Below are positions 23,709-32,399 of a DNA stretch of 64,000 bases, piece after piece (positions within the stretch are counted from its first letter, which is position 1; every line of letters begins with the position of its first letter). Source of the stretch: Paracoccus chinensis (GTDB taxonomy: Bacteria > Pseudomonadota > Alphaproteobacteria > Rhodobacterales > Rhodobacteraceae); NCBI RefSeq assembly GCF_900102885.1, contig NZ_FNGE01000001.1:186001-250000 (forward strand). The letters are read 5' to 3'. The translations under genes were made by a program, and so were the position numbers. A model generated the notes under the pieces. It was given only the letters and a program-made list of their open reading frames with translations, had not been told where the DNA came from and made no database searches.

Positions 23709-25783
23709 CCGCGGTGGCGCCCGCCGAGGGGCTCGGGGCCTCGGCCAAGCCGCTTGCCATCACAGGCGTGCTGGTGCTGGTGGTGATGTCGATGGTGATC
23801 CCGATCCCGGCCGCGCTGCTGGATGCCGGGATCGCGCTGTCGATCGCCACGTCGGTGCTGATCCTCGTCATGGCCAGCGTCGTCCACAAGCCCACCGACT
23901 TCCAGGCCTTTCCGGTGATGCTGCTGCTGTCGCTGGTGATCCGGCTGTCGCTGAACGTCTCCTCGACGCGCCTGATCCTGACCGAGGGGCATACCGGCCC
24001 GGTTGCTGCGGGCGAGGTCATCAACGGCTTCGCGCAATTCGTCGCGGGCGGCTCGCTGATGGTCGGAATCACGGTCTTTGCCGTCATCTCGATCGTGAAC
24101 TTCATGGTGATCACCAAGGGCTCGGGGCGGATGGCCGAGGTCTCGGCGCGCTTCGCGCTCGATTCGCTGCCGGGCAAGCAGCTCGCCATCGACGGCGACC
24201 TGAACTCGGGTGCGATCACCCATGACGAGGCCAAGCGCCGCCGTCTTCAGGATCAGCGCGAGATCAGTTTCTACGGATCGCTCGACGGCGCGTCCAAGTT
24301 CGTCAAGGGCGACGCCATCGCAGGGCTGCTGATCACCGCCGTCAACTTCTTCGTGGGCTTGGGCGTGGGCCTGATTTCCCACGGGATGCCGGCGGGTGAG
24401 GCGCTGTCCACCTACTCGCAACTGACCATCGGCGACGGGCTGGTCACGCAGGTCCCCGCGCTCATCACCTCGATGGCGGCGGCGCTGCTGCTGTCGCGCG
24501 GCGGATCGACCGAGTCGACGGCAGACCTGCTGTCCCAGCAACTGGCGGAGAACTGGCACGCCCCGGCGCTGGCCGCGGGCGCGATGGCCGTACTGGGCTT
24601 CGTGCCGGGGATGCCCACGCTGATGTTCTTGGGGATCGCCGCCGTCGCCGGCTGGTTCGCTTGGCGCAACGCTACCCGCCCGGCCCCGACACCCGAGGAC
24701 AGCAAGGCCGCCGCCCTGCCCGCGCAGGAGGCGCGCCCTCGCATCGGCGACGTGCTGGATACCGACGAGATCTGCGTGGAAATCGGCGCGGACCTCATCG
24801 CCGCCGCGCTCGACCCGGCGCGGGGCCTCGGCGGGCGGATCAACAACCTGCGCATCCACATCGCCCGCAGCTACGGCATCATCCTGCCCGAGGTGCGGAT
24901 CACCGACGCGATCGGCATGGGCGGCGGCGACTATGTCATCCGTGTCCACGGCGTGGTGCGCGCGCGCGGACGGCTGAACCCGCACCAGATCCTTGCGCTC
25001 GGCTCCGAAGACATCCTGGCCGACATCCCGGGCGAACGGACACGCGAGCCCGTCTACGACAGCCCCGCCCGCTGGATCGCCCCCTCGCACCAGGACGAGG
25101 CCGCCATTGCCGGCGCCAGCGTCGTGACGCCGATGGAGGTCCTGTCCACCCACCTCATGGAAACCGTCAAGTCACAGATGCCCGCGCTGCTGACCCTTGG
25201 CTCGATGCAGCGGCTGATGCAGGAACTGCGCGCGTTGTCGGACGAAACGCGGGCGCAGGGATACCAGCGCGTCTTCGACAGCCTGATTCCCGACAAGGTC
25301 GCGCCCGAGCAGCTTTTGTCCGTGCTGCGCCTGCTGCTTGAGGACCGCATCTCGATCCGAAACCTCGCGCTGATCGTGGAAGGCATCCATGAAAGCCGCT
25401 CGCCCGACCCCGAGATTGCCGCCGAGTTCGTCCGTCGGCGCCTGCGCGGCCAGATCACCGAGGCGCTGACGGACCCCGACGGGCAACTGGACGTCCTGCA
25501 ACTGCATCCGGGGTGGGAGGCCGAGTTCCTGCGCGCCGAATCCGAGCCGGGCCGCGCCGCTGGTGCCGTGACCCCGCCGCTGATGCAGCGCCTGACCGAG
25601 AAGCTGCGCCTCGCCGCCGCCGGCCTGCCGCCCGGGGCCCAGCCAGCGCTGGTCGTCCCCGACCACCGCCGCCGGTTGGTCCGCGCGGTGGCGGCGGGCG
25701 CGGGTCTCTCCTGGCCGGTGCTCGGCCTCGAGGAGGTCGACCCGCAGGCCCGCGTCCGGCTGGTGGGCTCGGTCGAGCCATGA
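23705..25783 (+). CDS. flhA: Flagellar biosynthesis protein FlhA
   Basis: Main export-gate protein of the flagellar type III system, 692 residues. The N-terminal half has about eight membrane helices and FlhA landmarks: MVIPIPAALLDAGIALSIAT, RLSLNVSSTRLIL, and the FHIPEP-region equivalent LDSLPGKQLAIDGDLNSG. The C-terminal cytoplasmic domain follows from about residue 330, with VCVEIG-type and LSVLRLLLEDRISIRNL elements that form the cargo-docking nonamer. Start and stop both overlap neighbouring genes by 4 bp. Confidence 0.97.
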   Translation: MTAVAPAEGLGASAKPLAITGVLVLVVMSMVIPIPAALLDAGIALSIATSVLILVMASVVHKPTDFQAFPVMLLLSLVIRLSLNVSSTRLILTEGHTGPVAAGEVINGFAQFVAGGSLMVGITVFAVISIVNFMVITKGSGRMAEVSARFALDSLPGKQLAIDGDLNSGAITHDEAKRRRLQDQREISFYGSLDGASKFVKGDAIAGLLITAVNFFVGLGVGLISHGMPAGEALSTYSQLTIGDGLVTQVPALITSMAAALLLSRGGSTESTADLLSQQLAENWHAPALAAGAMAVLGFVPGMPTLMFLGIAAVAGWFAWRNATRPAPTPEDSKAAALPAQEARPRIGDVLDTDEICVEIGADLIAAALDPARGLGGRINNLRIHIARSYGIILPEVRITDAIGMGGGDYVIRVHGVVRARGRLNPHQILALGSEDILADIPGERTREPVYDSPARWIAPSHQDEAAIAGASVVTPMEVLSTHLMETVKSQMPALLTLGSMQRLMQELRALSDETRAQGYQRVFDSLIPDKVAPEQLLSVLRLLLEDRISIRNLALIVEGIHESRSPDPEIAAEFVRRRLRGQITEALTDPDGQLDVLQLHPGWEAEFLRAESEPGRAAGAVTPPLMQRLTEKLRLAAAGLPPGAQPALVVPDHRRRLVRAVAAGAGLSWPVLGLEEVDPQARVRLVGSVEP

Positions 25784-26526
25784 CGCTGGACCCGGGTCTT
25801 CTTCCCTGGCTGATGCCGCTGCTGCTGGTTTACGCGCGCATCCAGGCCTGCCTGCTGGCGATGCCGGGCCTGGGCGAGCGGATGATCCCCGTTCGCATCC
25901 GCGTGGCCGCTGCCATGGCGCTGACGCCCCTTTACGCGGGCGCTGCCCGACCCGGGCCCCTGCCCGCGCCGCTGCAACTCGTGGCCCTGGTCGCGGCCGA
26001 GATCGTGGCGGGGCTGGCGCTCGGCCTCATGGTGCGGGTGGTCGCCATGGCGCTCGACGTGGCCTCGACGGCGCTGACGCAAAGCGCCTCGATGTCGGCG
26101 ATGCTGGGGATTTCCGAGGACATGCCGCCCCATCCCATCGGCAACCTCATGCACATGGCAGGCATGGCGCTGCTGATGGCGCTGGGGCTGCCGGTGCTGG
26201 TCTGCCAGCTTCTGACCGACAGCTTCGTGCTGAAGCCCGCGGGGCTCTGGCCTCAGATCGCGCAGGTGTGGCCCGCCTTCCTGACCCTGGTCGTCCATGG
26301 CTTCACCCTGGCGCTGCTGATCGCCTCGCCCTTCGTGCTGGGCGGGCTTCTGTTCCAGATGCTCTCGGGCGTGGTCTCTCGGGTCATGCCCGCCATGCCC
26401 GTCGTCTTCGTGGCCGCACCCGCCGCGATCGGGCTCGCACTGGTGGCGCTGGCCCTGCTGACGCCGGCGCTGCTGGCGATCTGGGCCGATGCCGTCCTGT
26501 CCGTCGACCTGCCGGGGCTGCGATGA
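25780..26526 (+). CDS. fliR: Flagellar biosynthetic protein FliR
   Basis: Export gate component that assembles with FliP and FliQ. It is 248 residues with about six hydrophobic helices. The GLGERMIPVRIRVAAAMALT and SASMSAMLGI-type strings and the C-terminal VSRVMPAMPVVFVAAPAAIG match FliR/SctT. The start codon overlaps the flhA stop and the stop overlaps flhB, so flhA-fliR-flhB are translated as a coupled block. Confidence 0.95.
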   Translation: MTLDPGLLPWLMPLLLVYARIQACLLAMPGLGERMIPVRIRVAAAMALTPLYAGAARPGPLPAPLQLVALVAAEIVAGLALGLMVRVVAMALDVASTALTQSASMSAMLGISEDMPPHPIGNLMHMAGMALLMALGLPVLVCQLLTDSFVLKPAGLWPQIAQVWPAFLTLVVHGFTLALLIASPFVLGGLLFQMLSGVVSRVMPAMPVVFVAAPAAIGLALVALALLTPALLAIWADAVLSVDLPGLR

Positions 26527-27617
26527 GCGGCGGCGAGGACAAGGACGACCGCCAGCACGAGCCGAGCGAGCAGAAGCTGCGGAAGGCCCGCGAGCAGGGC
26601 GACATCCCGCGCTCGACCGAGGCCACGACGGCGCTGGCCTACCTAGGGATCTTCGGTGCCTTTATCATGGGCATGGCGGCGGTGGTGCCGGCTTGGCTCG
26701 GCATGGCCGAGCGGCTGATGGGTGCCGAGCCCCTGCCCGATGGCGCCGAGGCCGCGGCACGGTCCTTGGGCCTTCTGTCGGGAGCAGCCGTGCTGGGCGC
26801 CGCACTGGTTCCGGCCGCACTGGTGGTGGCGGGGCTGCTGGCGCAGCGCGGGCTTGTCTTCACGCCGTCGCGCCTCGCCCCCGATCTCAAGCGGATCGAC
26901 CCGTTCAGGAATGCGGGCCAGAAGTTCGGCAAGACCGGGCTGGTGAGCTTTGCGATCTCGCTCGCCAAGCTCTGCGGCGTCACGCTGGGGGGCGTGCTGC
27001 TGTTTTCCACCTTGGGCCGCAGCATCGCGCAGGCAGCGAACATGGGCGCCACGGCCTGGATCGAGGCGCTGCCCCTTTTGATCCGGCAGGTGCTGCTGCT
27101 GGCGCTGGCCGTGGCAGCGGTTTTCGCGGTGATCGATCTGCTGTGGAAGCATCTCGATCACCGCCGCCGCAACCGCATGACCCGGAAAGAGGTCGAGGAC
27201 GAGCACAAGGACAGCGAGGGCGATCCCCATCTCAAGGCCGCGCGGCGGCAGAAGGCGGTCGATCTGGCCTTGGGCTCAATGCTGGCGGATGTGGAACGCG
27301 CCGACGTGGTGATCGTGAATCCGACGCATTACGCGGTCGCGCTGGAATGGAAGCGGGGCAGCGGCCGGGCGCCGGTGTGCCTCGCCAAGGGCGTGGACGA
27401 GGTCGCGGCCCGCATCCGCCAGCGCGCCCGCGACCACAGGGTGCCGATCTGGTCCGACCCGCCCTGCGCCCGTGCCCTGCACGCAACCGTCAGGATCGGC
27501 GACGAGATCCCGCGGACCGAGTTCGGTCCCGTCGCCGCCGCCATCCGCTTTGCGGAGGCGATGCGCGCCAAGGCGCGGCGCGGCTATGACGGCGCTCTCG
27601 AAGGGGCGGCGCGATGA
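26523..27617 (+). CDS. flhB: Flagellar export switch protein FlhB
   Basis: A 364-residue protein that controls substrate switching of the flagellar export apparatus. The N-terminus SEQKLRKAREQGDIPRSTE is the classical FlhB motif. Four membrane helices follow, then the charged linker NRMTRKEVEDEHKDSEGDP and the autocleavage site NPTH at residues 266-269, here in VNPTHYAVAL. All key residues are intact. The stop overlaps a small downstream ORF (ATGA). Confidence 0.97.
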   Translation: MSGGEDKDDRQHEPSEQKLRKAREQGDIPRSTEATTALAYLGIFGAFIMGMAAVVPAWLGMAERLMGAEPLPDGAEAAARSLGLLSGAAVLGAALVPAALVVAGLLAQRGLVFTPSRLAPDLKRIDPFRNAGQKFGKTGLVSFAISLAKLCGVTLGGVLLFSTLGRSIAQAANMGATAWIEALPLLIRQVLLLALAVAAVFAVIDLLWKHLDHRRRNRMTRKEVEDEHKDSEGDPHLKAARRQKAVDLALGSMLADVERADVVIVNPTHYAVALEWKRGSGRAPVCLAKGVDEVAARIRQRARDHRVPIWSDPPCARALHATVRIGDEIPRTEFGPVAAAIRFAEAMRAKARRGYDGALEGAAR

Positions 27618-27877
27618 TGGGCAAGGGGGAACTCTGCCCTGCTCCTAATACCGGTTGGGAGAGGCAAGCCCGGAGGATGGAACCTGCTTGCGGCGGGTGC
27701 GGCACTGCTTTCGGGAGTTGGGAGCGTGCGCGCCGGAAGACGTTCAGCCGGTACGCCCGTTGGGTTGGCCAGACGCGCTGGAGAGGACATCTGGCCTGCC
27801 TCGCGCCTTTGCGCGTCGATCAAAGGGCGGGCACGGTTGCGCGCGTCCGTTCGCCTGTCGCGGGAACCGGAAGATGA
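27614..27877 (+). CDS. Doubtful 87-residue ORF after flhB
   Basis: The ATG overlaps the flhB stop and the TGA overlaps the start of the FliJ-like gene, the same 4-bp pattern used through this operon. Against it, codon use is unlike the neighbours: third positions are far less GC-biased, and the protein is rich in Arg, Trp and Cys (EPACGGCG, TRWRGHLACLAP) with no recognisable family. A spacer with accidental overlaps is equally possible. If real, it would be a small basic cytoplasmic protein with a CxxC pair. Confidence 0.3.
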   Translation: MMGKGELCPAPNTGWERQARRMEPACGGCGTAFGSWERARRKTFSRYARWVGQTRWRGHLACLAPLRVDQRAGTVARVRSPVAGTGR

Positions 27878-28257
27878 GCCGCAAGGCCGATCAGCTCGGC
27901 AAGCTGGCGCGGATCGCGCGGCTGAAGGCCGATGCGGACCTGCGGCGCTATTCGGCCTATCGCGCCCATGCCGACGCCATGCAGCGGCAGGTCGAGGGTA
28001 TCCGGGCCGAACTGGCCGAGGCAATCGCCACTCCGGTTTCCGATGCGCTGGGCCAGTGGCGGCTGACCACCGCGCTGGTCGCCTATCGCGCCGGAGAGGC
28101 GCAGCGCAGCGAGGCGGCGCTGGCGCGGATGAAACCGGGCCTCGACGCGGCCCATCGTGCCGCCCTTCTGACCTTCGGGCGGGCGGAAGCGCTGCTGCAG
28201 GTGCAGCGGCAGGTCTTGGAGCAGGAGAAAACAGAGGCAGAGCGCAGGCGCTGGTGA
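27874..28257 (+). CDS. FliJ-like coiled-coil protein at the end of the flagellar operon
   Basis: A 127-residue, almost entirely helical protein, basic and rich in Ala, Arg, Gln and Glu, with no hydrophobic segment. It starts MSRKADQLGKLARIARLKAD and ends in a charged coil, EQEKTEAERRRW. Size and coiled-coil character are those of FliJ, the export chaperone-like stalk of the FliI ATPase. FliJ sequences are poorly conserved, so this is an inference from position and shape. It is the last gene of the rightward flagellar run. Confidence 0.6.
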   Translation: MSRKADQLGKLARIARLKADADLRRYSAYRAHADAMQRQVEGIRAELAEAIATPVSDALGQWRLTTALVAYRAGEAQRSEAALARMKPGLDAAHRAALLTFGRAEALLQVQRQVLEQEKTEAERRRW

Positions 28258-28445
28258 CAGGAGAGCCTGCGGGCCGGCATGCGCAGGAACCGGCGCCTGT
28301 GCCAGATGATGGACCTTGCAAGCAGTGAGGTCCCGCAGGGGCACCAGGAGGATCGAAGGCAAGGCACCAGCGCTGCCTCGCCGCGCTGCAGCTCGGATGG
28401 CTGATCAGGCGCGTTCCACCTTCCAAGGCGGTCCGGAATGGACCG

Positions 28446-28874
28446 TCACGCGGCCCGGCCCAGCCCGTGCCGCATCACCACGGCATCGATTCCGGGGGCA
28501 TAGTATCGGGGGCGGCGGCCGACTGCCTCCCACCCCGTCCGGCGGTAAAGTGCAAGGGCGGCGGCGTTATCCGAGGCAACCTCCAGAAAGGCGGCCTCGG
28601 CGCCCTGGGCTTGGCATTGCTCAAGGAATCGGCCGACCAGAGCCCGGCCCTGGCCCGCGCGGCGCGCCTCGGGGGCAACGGCAAGGGTCAGAAGCTCGGC
28701 CTCACCCCCCGCAATCCGGCCAAGGAGAAAGCCGTCAGCTGCCGTCAGCAGGACGCAGCCGGGCGCAGACAGCAGCCCTTCGAACTCGGTTGCGGTCCAG
28801 GGACGCGGCGTCACGAAGCACCGGCCGTGCAACGCGGCGAGTTGCTTGGGCCCCGTCGCGGAACCGCCGCTCAT
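28446..28874 (-). CDS. rimI: Ribosomal-protein-alanine N-acetyltransferase RimI
   Basis: A 142-residue GNAT-fold acetyltransferase. The acetyl-CoA-binding motif A is visible as LAVAPEARRAGQGRALVGRF (Q/R-x-x-G-x-G/A pattern), with AAALALYRRTGWEAVGRRP near the C-terminus as in RimI. It overlaps tsaB by 4 bp, the common tsaB-rimI pairing. RimI acetylates the N-terminal Ala of ribosomal protein S18. A hairpin-capable CGGTCC/GGACCG pair lies across its 3' end. Confidence 0.92.
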   Translation of the reverse strand: MSGGSATGPKQLAALHGRCFVTPRPWTATEFEGLLSAPGCVLLTAADGFLLGRIAGGEAELLTLAVAPEARRAGQGRALVGRFLEQCQAQGAEAAFLEVASDNAAALALYRRTGWEAVGRRPRYYAPGIDAVVMRHGLGRAA

Positions 28875-29626
28875 CGCAGGATCACGGGTGCCGGGTCGCG
28901 AGGCGGCGCGGCATCGGCCGGACGCAGGTAAAGGGGCGCGGGGCGCAAGCCCGGAGGCGCGGCGTTGCGGGTTCTGCTGAGGGGGGCGCCCTTGTCCGCC
29001 GTCCCTGCAAGACCCTCAGTCCTACGCTCATGGGCAATCCGCGCGATGGCGACCGCGACGGGATGGAGAGGGGCGCAGTCGGGCGGACCCGGTGGAAGAT
29101 CGTCGATCATGCCCAGCCGGGGACCGGAGGCACGGGCCTGACTCGCGTGGTTTCCGTCCTGAGAAGGCGCAGCATGGGGCCAGTCAGCCTTGACGTCCTC
29201 GCGTGCCGTGAACCCGTCCTGCAGGCCCGCGCTGTCCCGGGAACCGAAGTCCTCCCACACGACCTCGTTCCCGCGCAGCGGGACCACGGCCCGGCAGGGG
29301 CGGGGTGCGCCGCAGGCGGCCGCCTCGGTCGCGCTGACGCCGATCGCCGGAATGCCCAGCGACAGCGCCAGCCCGCGCGCGGCGGCGACCGAGATGCGCA
29401 CGCCGGTGAAGTTGCCGGGGCCCACACCCACGCCGATCGCGTCGAGGTCGGACCACACCAGGCCCGCCTCGGCCAGCAGTTCTTCCAGCAGGGGAAACAG
29501 CCGCTCGGCCTGGCCCTTGGTCATGGGCTCGGCGCGTTCGGCCAGGACGCGGTCGCCGCAAACGACAGCGGCCGCGCAATGCGCGGCCGACGTATCAAAG
29601 CCAAGCACCCAGAGAGGGTCAGGCAA
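28871..29626 (-). CDS. tsaB: tRNA threonylcarbamoyladenosine biosynthesis protein TsaB
   Basis: A 251-residue ASKHA-fold protein that partners with TsaD and TsaE in making t6A at position 37 of ANN-decoding tRNAs. N-terminal LWVLGFDTSAAHCAAAVV and the strongly conserved IGVGVGPGNFTGVRISVAAA are diagnostic. The region after about residue 140 is longer and more variable than usual, with Pro- and Ala-rich stretches. Its start overlaps the end of the nfu gene by 8 bp and its stop overlaps rimI by 4 bp, making an nfu-tsaB-rimI operon on the minus strand. Confidence 0.93.
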   Translation of the reverse strand: MPDPLWVLGFDTSAAHCAAAVVCGDRVLAERAEPMTKGQAERLFPLLEELLAEAGLVWSDLDAIGVGVGPGNFTGVRISVAAARGLALSLGIPAIGVSATEAAACGAPRPCRAVVPLRGNEVVWEDFGSRDSAGLQDGFTAREDVKADWPHAAPSQDGNHASQARASGPRLGMIDDLPPGPPDCAPLHPVAVAIARIAHERRTEGLAGTADKGAPLSRTRNAAPPGLRPAPLYLRPADAAPPRDPAPVILR

Positions 29627-30182
29627 CGGGGCGCACCTCGACCACCTCGGGGATGTAGTGGCGCAGCAGGTTCTCGATCCCCATCTTCAGCGTCAGGGTC
29701 GAGGACGGACAGCCCGCGCAGGCGCCCTGCATGTGCAGGTAGACTACGCCCCGGTCGAAGCCGTGGAAGGTGATGTCGCCGCCGTCCTGGGCCACGGCCG
29801 GGCGGACGCGGGTGTCCAGCAATTCCTTGATCTGGCCCACGATCTCGGCGTCGGGGCCGTCATGGGCGGCATGCGCGCTGGCCTGGGTTGCGGCGGCCCC
29901 CGGCATCACGGCGTCGCCGGACTGGTAGTGGTCCATGATCGCACCCAGGATCGACGGCTTGATCTGGTCCCAGATCGCCGCGTCGGACTTGGTCACGGTC
30001 ACGAAATCCGACCCTAGGAACACGGCCGTGACGCCGGGCACCGCGAAGATGCGGCGCGCAAGCGGGCTGGCCACCGCGCCCTCGGGCGTCGGGAAGTCGG
30101 CGGTGCCGCTGCCCAGCACGGTCTCGCCGGGCAGGAACTTCAACGTGGCGGGGTTCGGGGTGGTCTCGGTCTGAATGAACAT
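29619..30182 (-). CDS. NifU/Nfu-type iron-sulfur cluster carrier
   Basis: A 187-residue protein with an N-terminal Nfu-N domain (MFIQTETTPNPATLKFLPG, SPLARRIFAVPGVTAVFLG) and a C-terminal NifU-like domain. The latter has the cluster-binding CxxC, GACAGCPSS, near residues 152-155. Such proteins hold and transfer [4Fe-4S] clusters to target enzymes such as lipoyl synthase and aconitase. I chose the start MFIQTETTPNP as it is the canonical family N-terminus; a 15-codon upstream extension is open but unlikely. Confidence 0.93.
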   Translation of the reverse strand: MFIQTETTPNPATLKFLPGETVLGSGTADFPTPEGAVASPLARRIFAVPGVTAVFLGSDFVTVTKSDAAIWDQIKPSILGAIMDHYQSGDAVMPGAAATQASAHAAHDGPDAEIVGQIKELLDTRVRPAVAQDGGDITFHGFDRGVVYLHMQGACAGCPSSTLTLKMGIENLLRHYIPEVVEVRPVA

Positions 30183-30255
30183 CGGGTGCTCCTCGGTCAG
30201 GTCCGATATGGTCGCGGCGGCCCCCAAGTCAAGGCTGGCGGTCCTTCGGCACCTG

Positions 30256-30711
30256 TCAGGTGATCTGCTCCAGCCGCTCGCGCGAGATGTCGCCGGGCAC
30301 GATGGTCAGCGGACAGGGCAGCGTGGTCATCTCGCGCATCAGCCGCGTGACGAGGGGACCGGGGCCGCCGCTGTCCGAGGCCGCGGCCAGCACGACGATG
30401 GCGATCTCGGGGTCGCCGCTGATCTGGGCGATCAGCTCGCCCCCCGGATCGCCCTCGCGCACGACCAGCTCGGGCTCGACGCCGGGGCGGTCGCGCATCC
30501 ACTTGGCGAAAACCTCGAACTGCTGCTCGATCCGCTCGCGCGCCTCGGCGCGCATGACCTCGGCCACACCGAAGCCGTGCTGGATCTCGCTGGCTGGGAT
30601 GACAGCCAGCACCTGCACCGCGCCGCCGGTGTTGGCAGCCCTCAGGGCGGCATAGCGGATGGCGTTCAGGCACTCCTTGCTGTCGTCCAGCACGACCAGA
30701 AACTTGCGCAT
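30256..30711 (-). CDS. Universal stress protein (UspA family)
   Basis: A 151-residue cytoplasmic single-domain Usp. It starts MRKFLVVLDDSKECLNAIRYA, with the conserved Asp of the nucleotide pocket, and ends with a beta strand (CPLTIVPGDI). The ATP-binding G-x2-G-x9-G-S/T pattern is not clear: the equivalent stretch reads AASDSGGPGPLVTRLMRE. It may thus be a non-ATP-binding (UspA-like) member. It is transcribed toward nfu with a 73-bp gap. Confidence 0.9.
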   Translation of the reverse strand: MRKFLVVLDDSKECLNAIRYAALRAANTGGAVQVLAVIPASEIQHGFGVAEVMRAEARERIEQQFEVFAKWMRDRPGVEPELVVREGDPGGELIAQISGDPEIAIVVLAAASDSGGPGPLVTRLMREMTTLPCPLTIVPGDISRERLEQIT

Positions 30712-30879
30712 CGTCCCGCCCCTTCGGTGCCATCGGCCAATTCCTGCCGGTCAGAGTCGCAAAACTGCATCAGCTTCTCAACCCCCGAAGGAAAGGGGTT
30801 TGCTGCACTTGCATTGAACCCCCACTATGCTAACCGCGGGCAGTGTCCCCAGCATGACCAACCAAAGGTGGCAGGGCGA

Positions 30880-31626
30880 GTGACGGTCCAACACGACTGG
30901 AACAGCGAACAGATCGGTCTTGCCTCCTTCGCCGCCCCCCTGGCGCGCGACGCGGGGCTGATCGCGTCACGGCGTGCGGGCCGTGCGCCTGCCGTGGGGA
31001 TGACCCTCGGCAAGCGGCTGTTCGACGTGACCCTGGCGCTGCTGCTGCTGGTGCCGCTGTCACTTGTCATGCTGGTGGTGGCCGGCCTCTTGCTGGTGGC
31101 CGAGGGGCGGCCGATCTTCTACGTCTCGGAACGGATGCGGGCGTCCGACCGGGCGTTCCGGCTGATCAAGTTCCGCACCATGACCGCCGTCAAGGAAGAC
31201 GCGGGCGCGACCGGCGCCCACAAGGCCTGGCGGATCACGCGGCTCGGCTGCATCCTGCGCCGCACGCGCATCGACGAGCTGCCGCAGCTGTTCAACATCC
31301 TCAAGGGCGACATGAGCTTCGTCGGCCCCCGCCCACCCCTGCGCGAATATGTCGAGCGCTTCCCTCGCCGCTATGCCCAGGTGCTGCGGACGCGGCCGGG
31401 CGTCACGGGCCTCGCCACGCTGATCTATCACGGGCATGAGGACCGGATCATGGCGCGCTGCCATTCGCCCGAGGCGACCGAGGCCGCCTATTACCGGCGC
31501 TGCCTGCCCACGAAGCTGCGGCTGGACCTGATCTACCAGCAGCGCCGGACGCTGGCCCTGGACCTGTGGATCATCCTCAATACCGTGATGACGGTGATCA
31601 TCCCCGGCTGGAAGCGGCGCCGCTGA
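30880..31626 (+). CDS. Sugar transferase (undecaprenyl-phosphate sugar-1-phosphate transferase type)
   Basis: Initiates polysaccharide repeat-unit assembly by placing a sugar phosphate on the lipid carrier at the inner membrane. One N-terminal helix ([20 protein letters not shown]) precedes the bacterial sugar-transferase domain with [13 protein letters not shown] and [20 protein letters not shown], then FVGPRP, the full family signature. A start is not obvious: GTG at 30880 (248 residues) is chosen because of GCAGGG just upstream, and ATG 31000 (208 residues, [10 protein letters not shown]) is a good alternative. Its 3' end overlaps truA, which is convergent, by 29 bp. No other polysaccharide gene is nearby. 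Confidence 0.88.
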   Translation: MTVQHDWNSEQIGLASFAAPLARDAGLIASRRAGRAPAVGMTLGKRLFDVTLALLLLVPLSLVMLVVAGLLLVAEGRPIFYVSERMRASDRAFRLIKFRTMTAVKEDAGATGAHKAWRITRLGCILRRTRIDELPQLFNILKGDMSFVGPRPPLREYVERFPRRYAQVLRTRPGVTGLATLIYHGHEDRIMARCHSPEATEAAYYRRCLPTKLRLDLIYQQRRTLALDLWIILNTVMTVIIPGWKRRR

Positions 31627-32395
31627 ACGGGTCCGCCGGGTAGTCCGCCCCGACCAGATACAACCCCTGCGGCGGGCAGACCGGCCCGCAGGCCGCGCGG
31701 TCGCGCGCCTCAAGCGCCTTGCGCACCCGGTCAGGCGCCCAGGCGCCGGCGCCCACCCGCTCCAGCGTGCCCACGATGGACCGGACCTGGTTGTGCAGGA
31801 AGGACCGCGCGGAAAGGTGAAAGCGGTATTCCGCGCCATGCGGGACCGCGATCTCCTCGATGGCGATGCAGTCCAGCGTCTTCACCGGACTGGCCGCCTG
31901 GCACATGGTCGAGCGGAAGGTTGTGAAGTCATGCCGCCCGACCAGATGCGCCGCGCCGTCCCGCATCGCCTGAACGTTCAAAGGATGAACGACCTGCCAC
32001 ACGCGGCCCCGGTCATGGGTCGCAGGCGCCCGGCGGGACAGCAGGCGGAACAGGTAGCGCCGTCCTTGGGCCGAGAAGCGGGCATGGAAGTCATCGTCCA
32101 CACGTGCGGCGGCAAGGATCGCGACCGGAGCGGGCTTGAGGTGCCAGTTCAGCGCCTCGGACAGCCGGAAAGGGTCCCAGTCGCGTTCTAGGTCGGCATG
32201 GGCCACCTGCCCCGTCGCATGAACACCCGCATCCGTCCGCCCCGCCGCCGCGATCCGGGCGCCCGCGCGAAAGCCGGGGTCGAGCGCGGCCAGCGCGCGC
32301 TCGACCGCGCCCTGGACCGAGGGCAGCTCGGCCTGCGCCTGCCAGCCGGCGAAGGGTCCGCCGTCATATTCGATCTTCAGCGCGAAGCGCGGCAT
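31598..32395 (-). CDS. truA: tRNA pseudouridine synthase A
   Basis: Makes pseudouridine at positions 38-40 of tRNA anticodon stems. The start [19 protein letters not shown] and the catalytic loop [13 protein letters not shown], with nucleophilic Asp55, are diagnostic; [14 protein letters not shown] follows near the C-terminus. At 265 residues it is a normal length. An open frame continues upstream but has no family resemblance. The last codons overlap the end of the sugar transferase gene on the other strand. It follows the XpaC-like gene by 4 bp. Confidence 0.96.
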   Translation of the reverse strand: MPRFALKIEYDGGPFAGWQAQAELPSVQGAVERALAALDPGFRAGARIAAAGRTDAGVHATGQVAHADLERDWDPFRLSEALNWHLKPAPVAILAAARVDDDFHARFSAQGRRYLFRLLSRRAPATHDRGRVWQVVHPLNVQAMRDGAAHLVGRHDFTTFRSTMCQAASPVKTLDCIAIEEIAVPHGAEYRFHLSARSFLHNQVRSIVGTLERVGAGAWAPDRVRKALEARDRAACGPVCPPQGLYLVGADYPADPFSGAASSRG

Positions 32396-32399
32396 GGGA

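Noticed and set aside
30779-30850. Possible promoter before the sugar transferase (TATGCT and AACCCC/GGGGTT inverted repeat)
   Set aside because: No convincing -35 with proper spacing could be found, and the gene start itself is uncertain.
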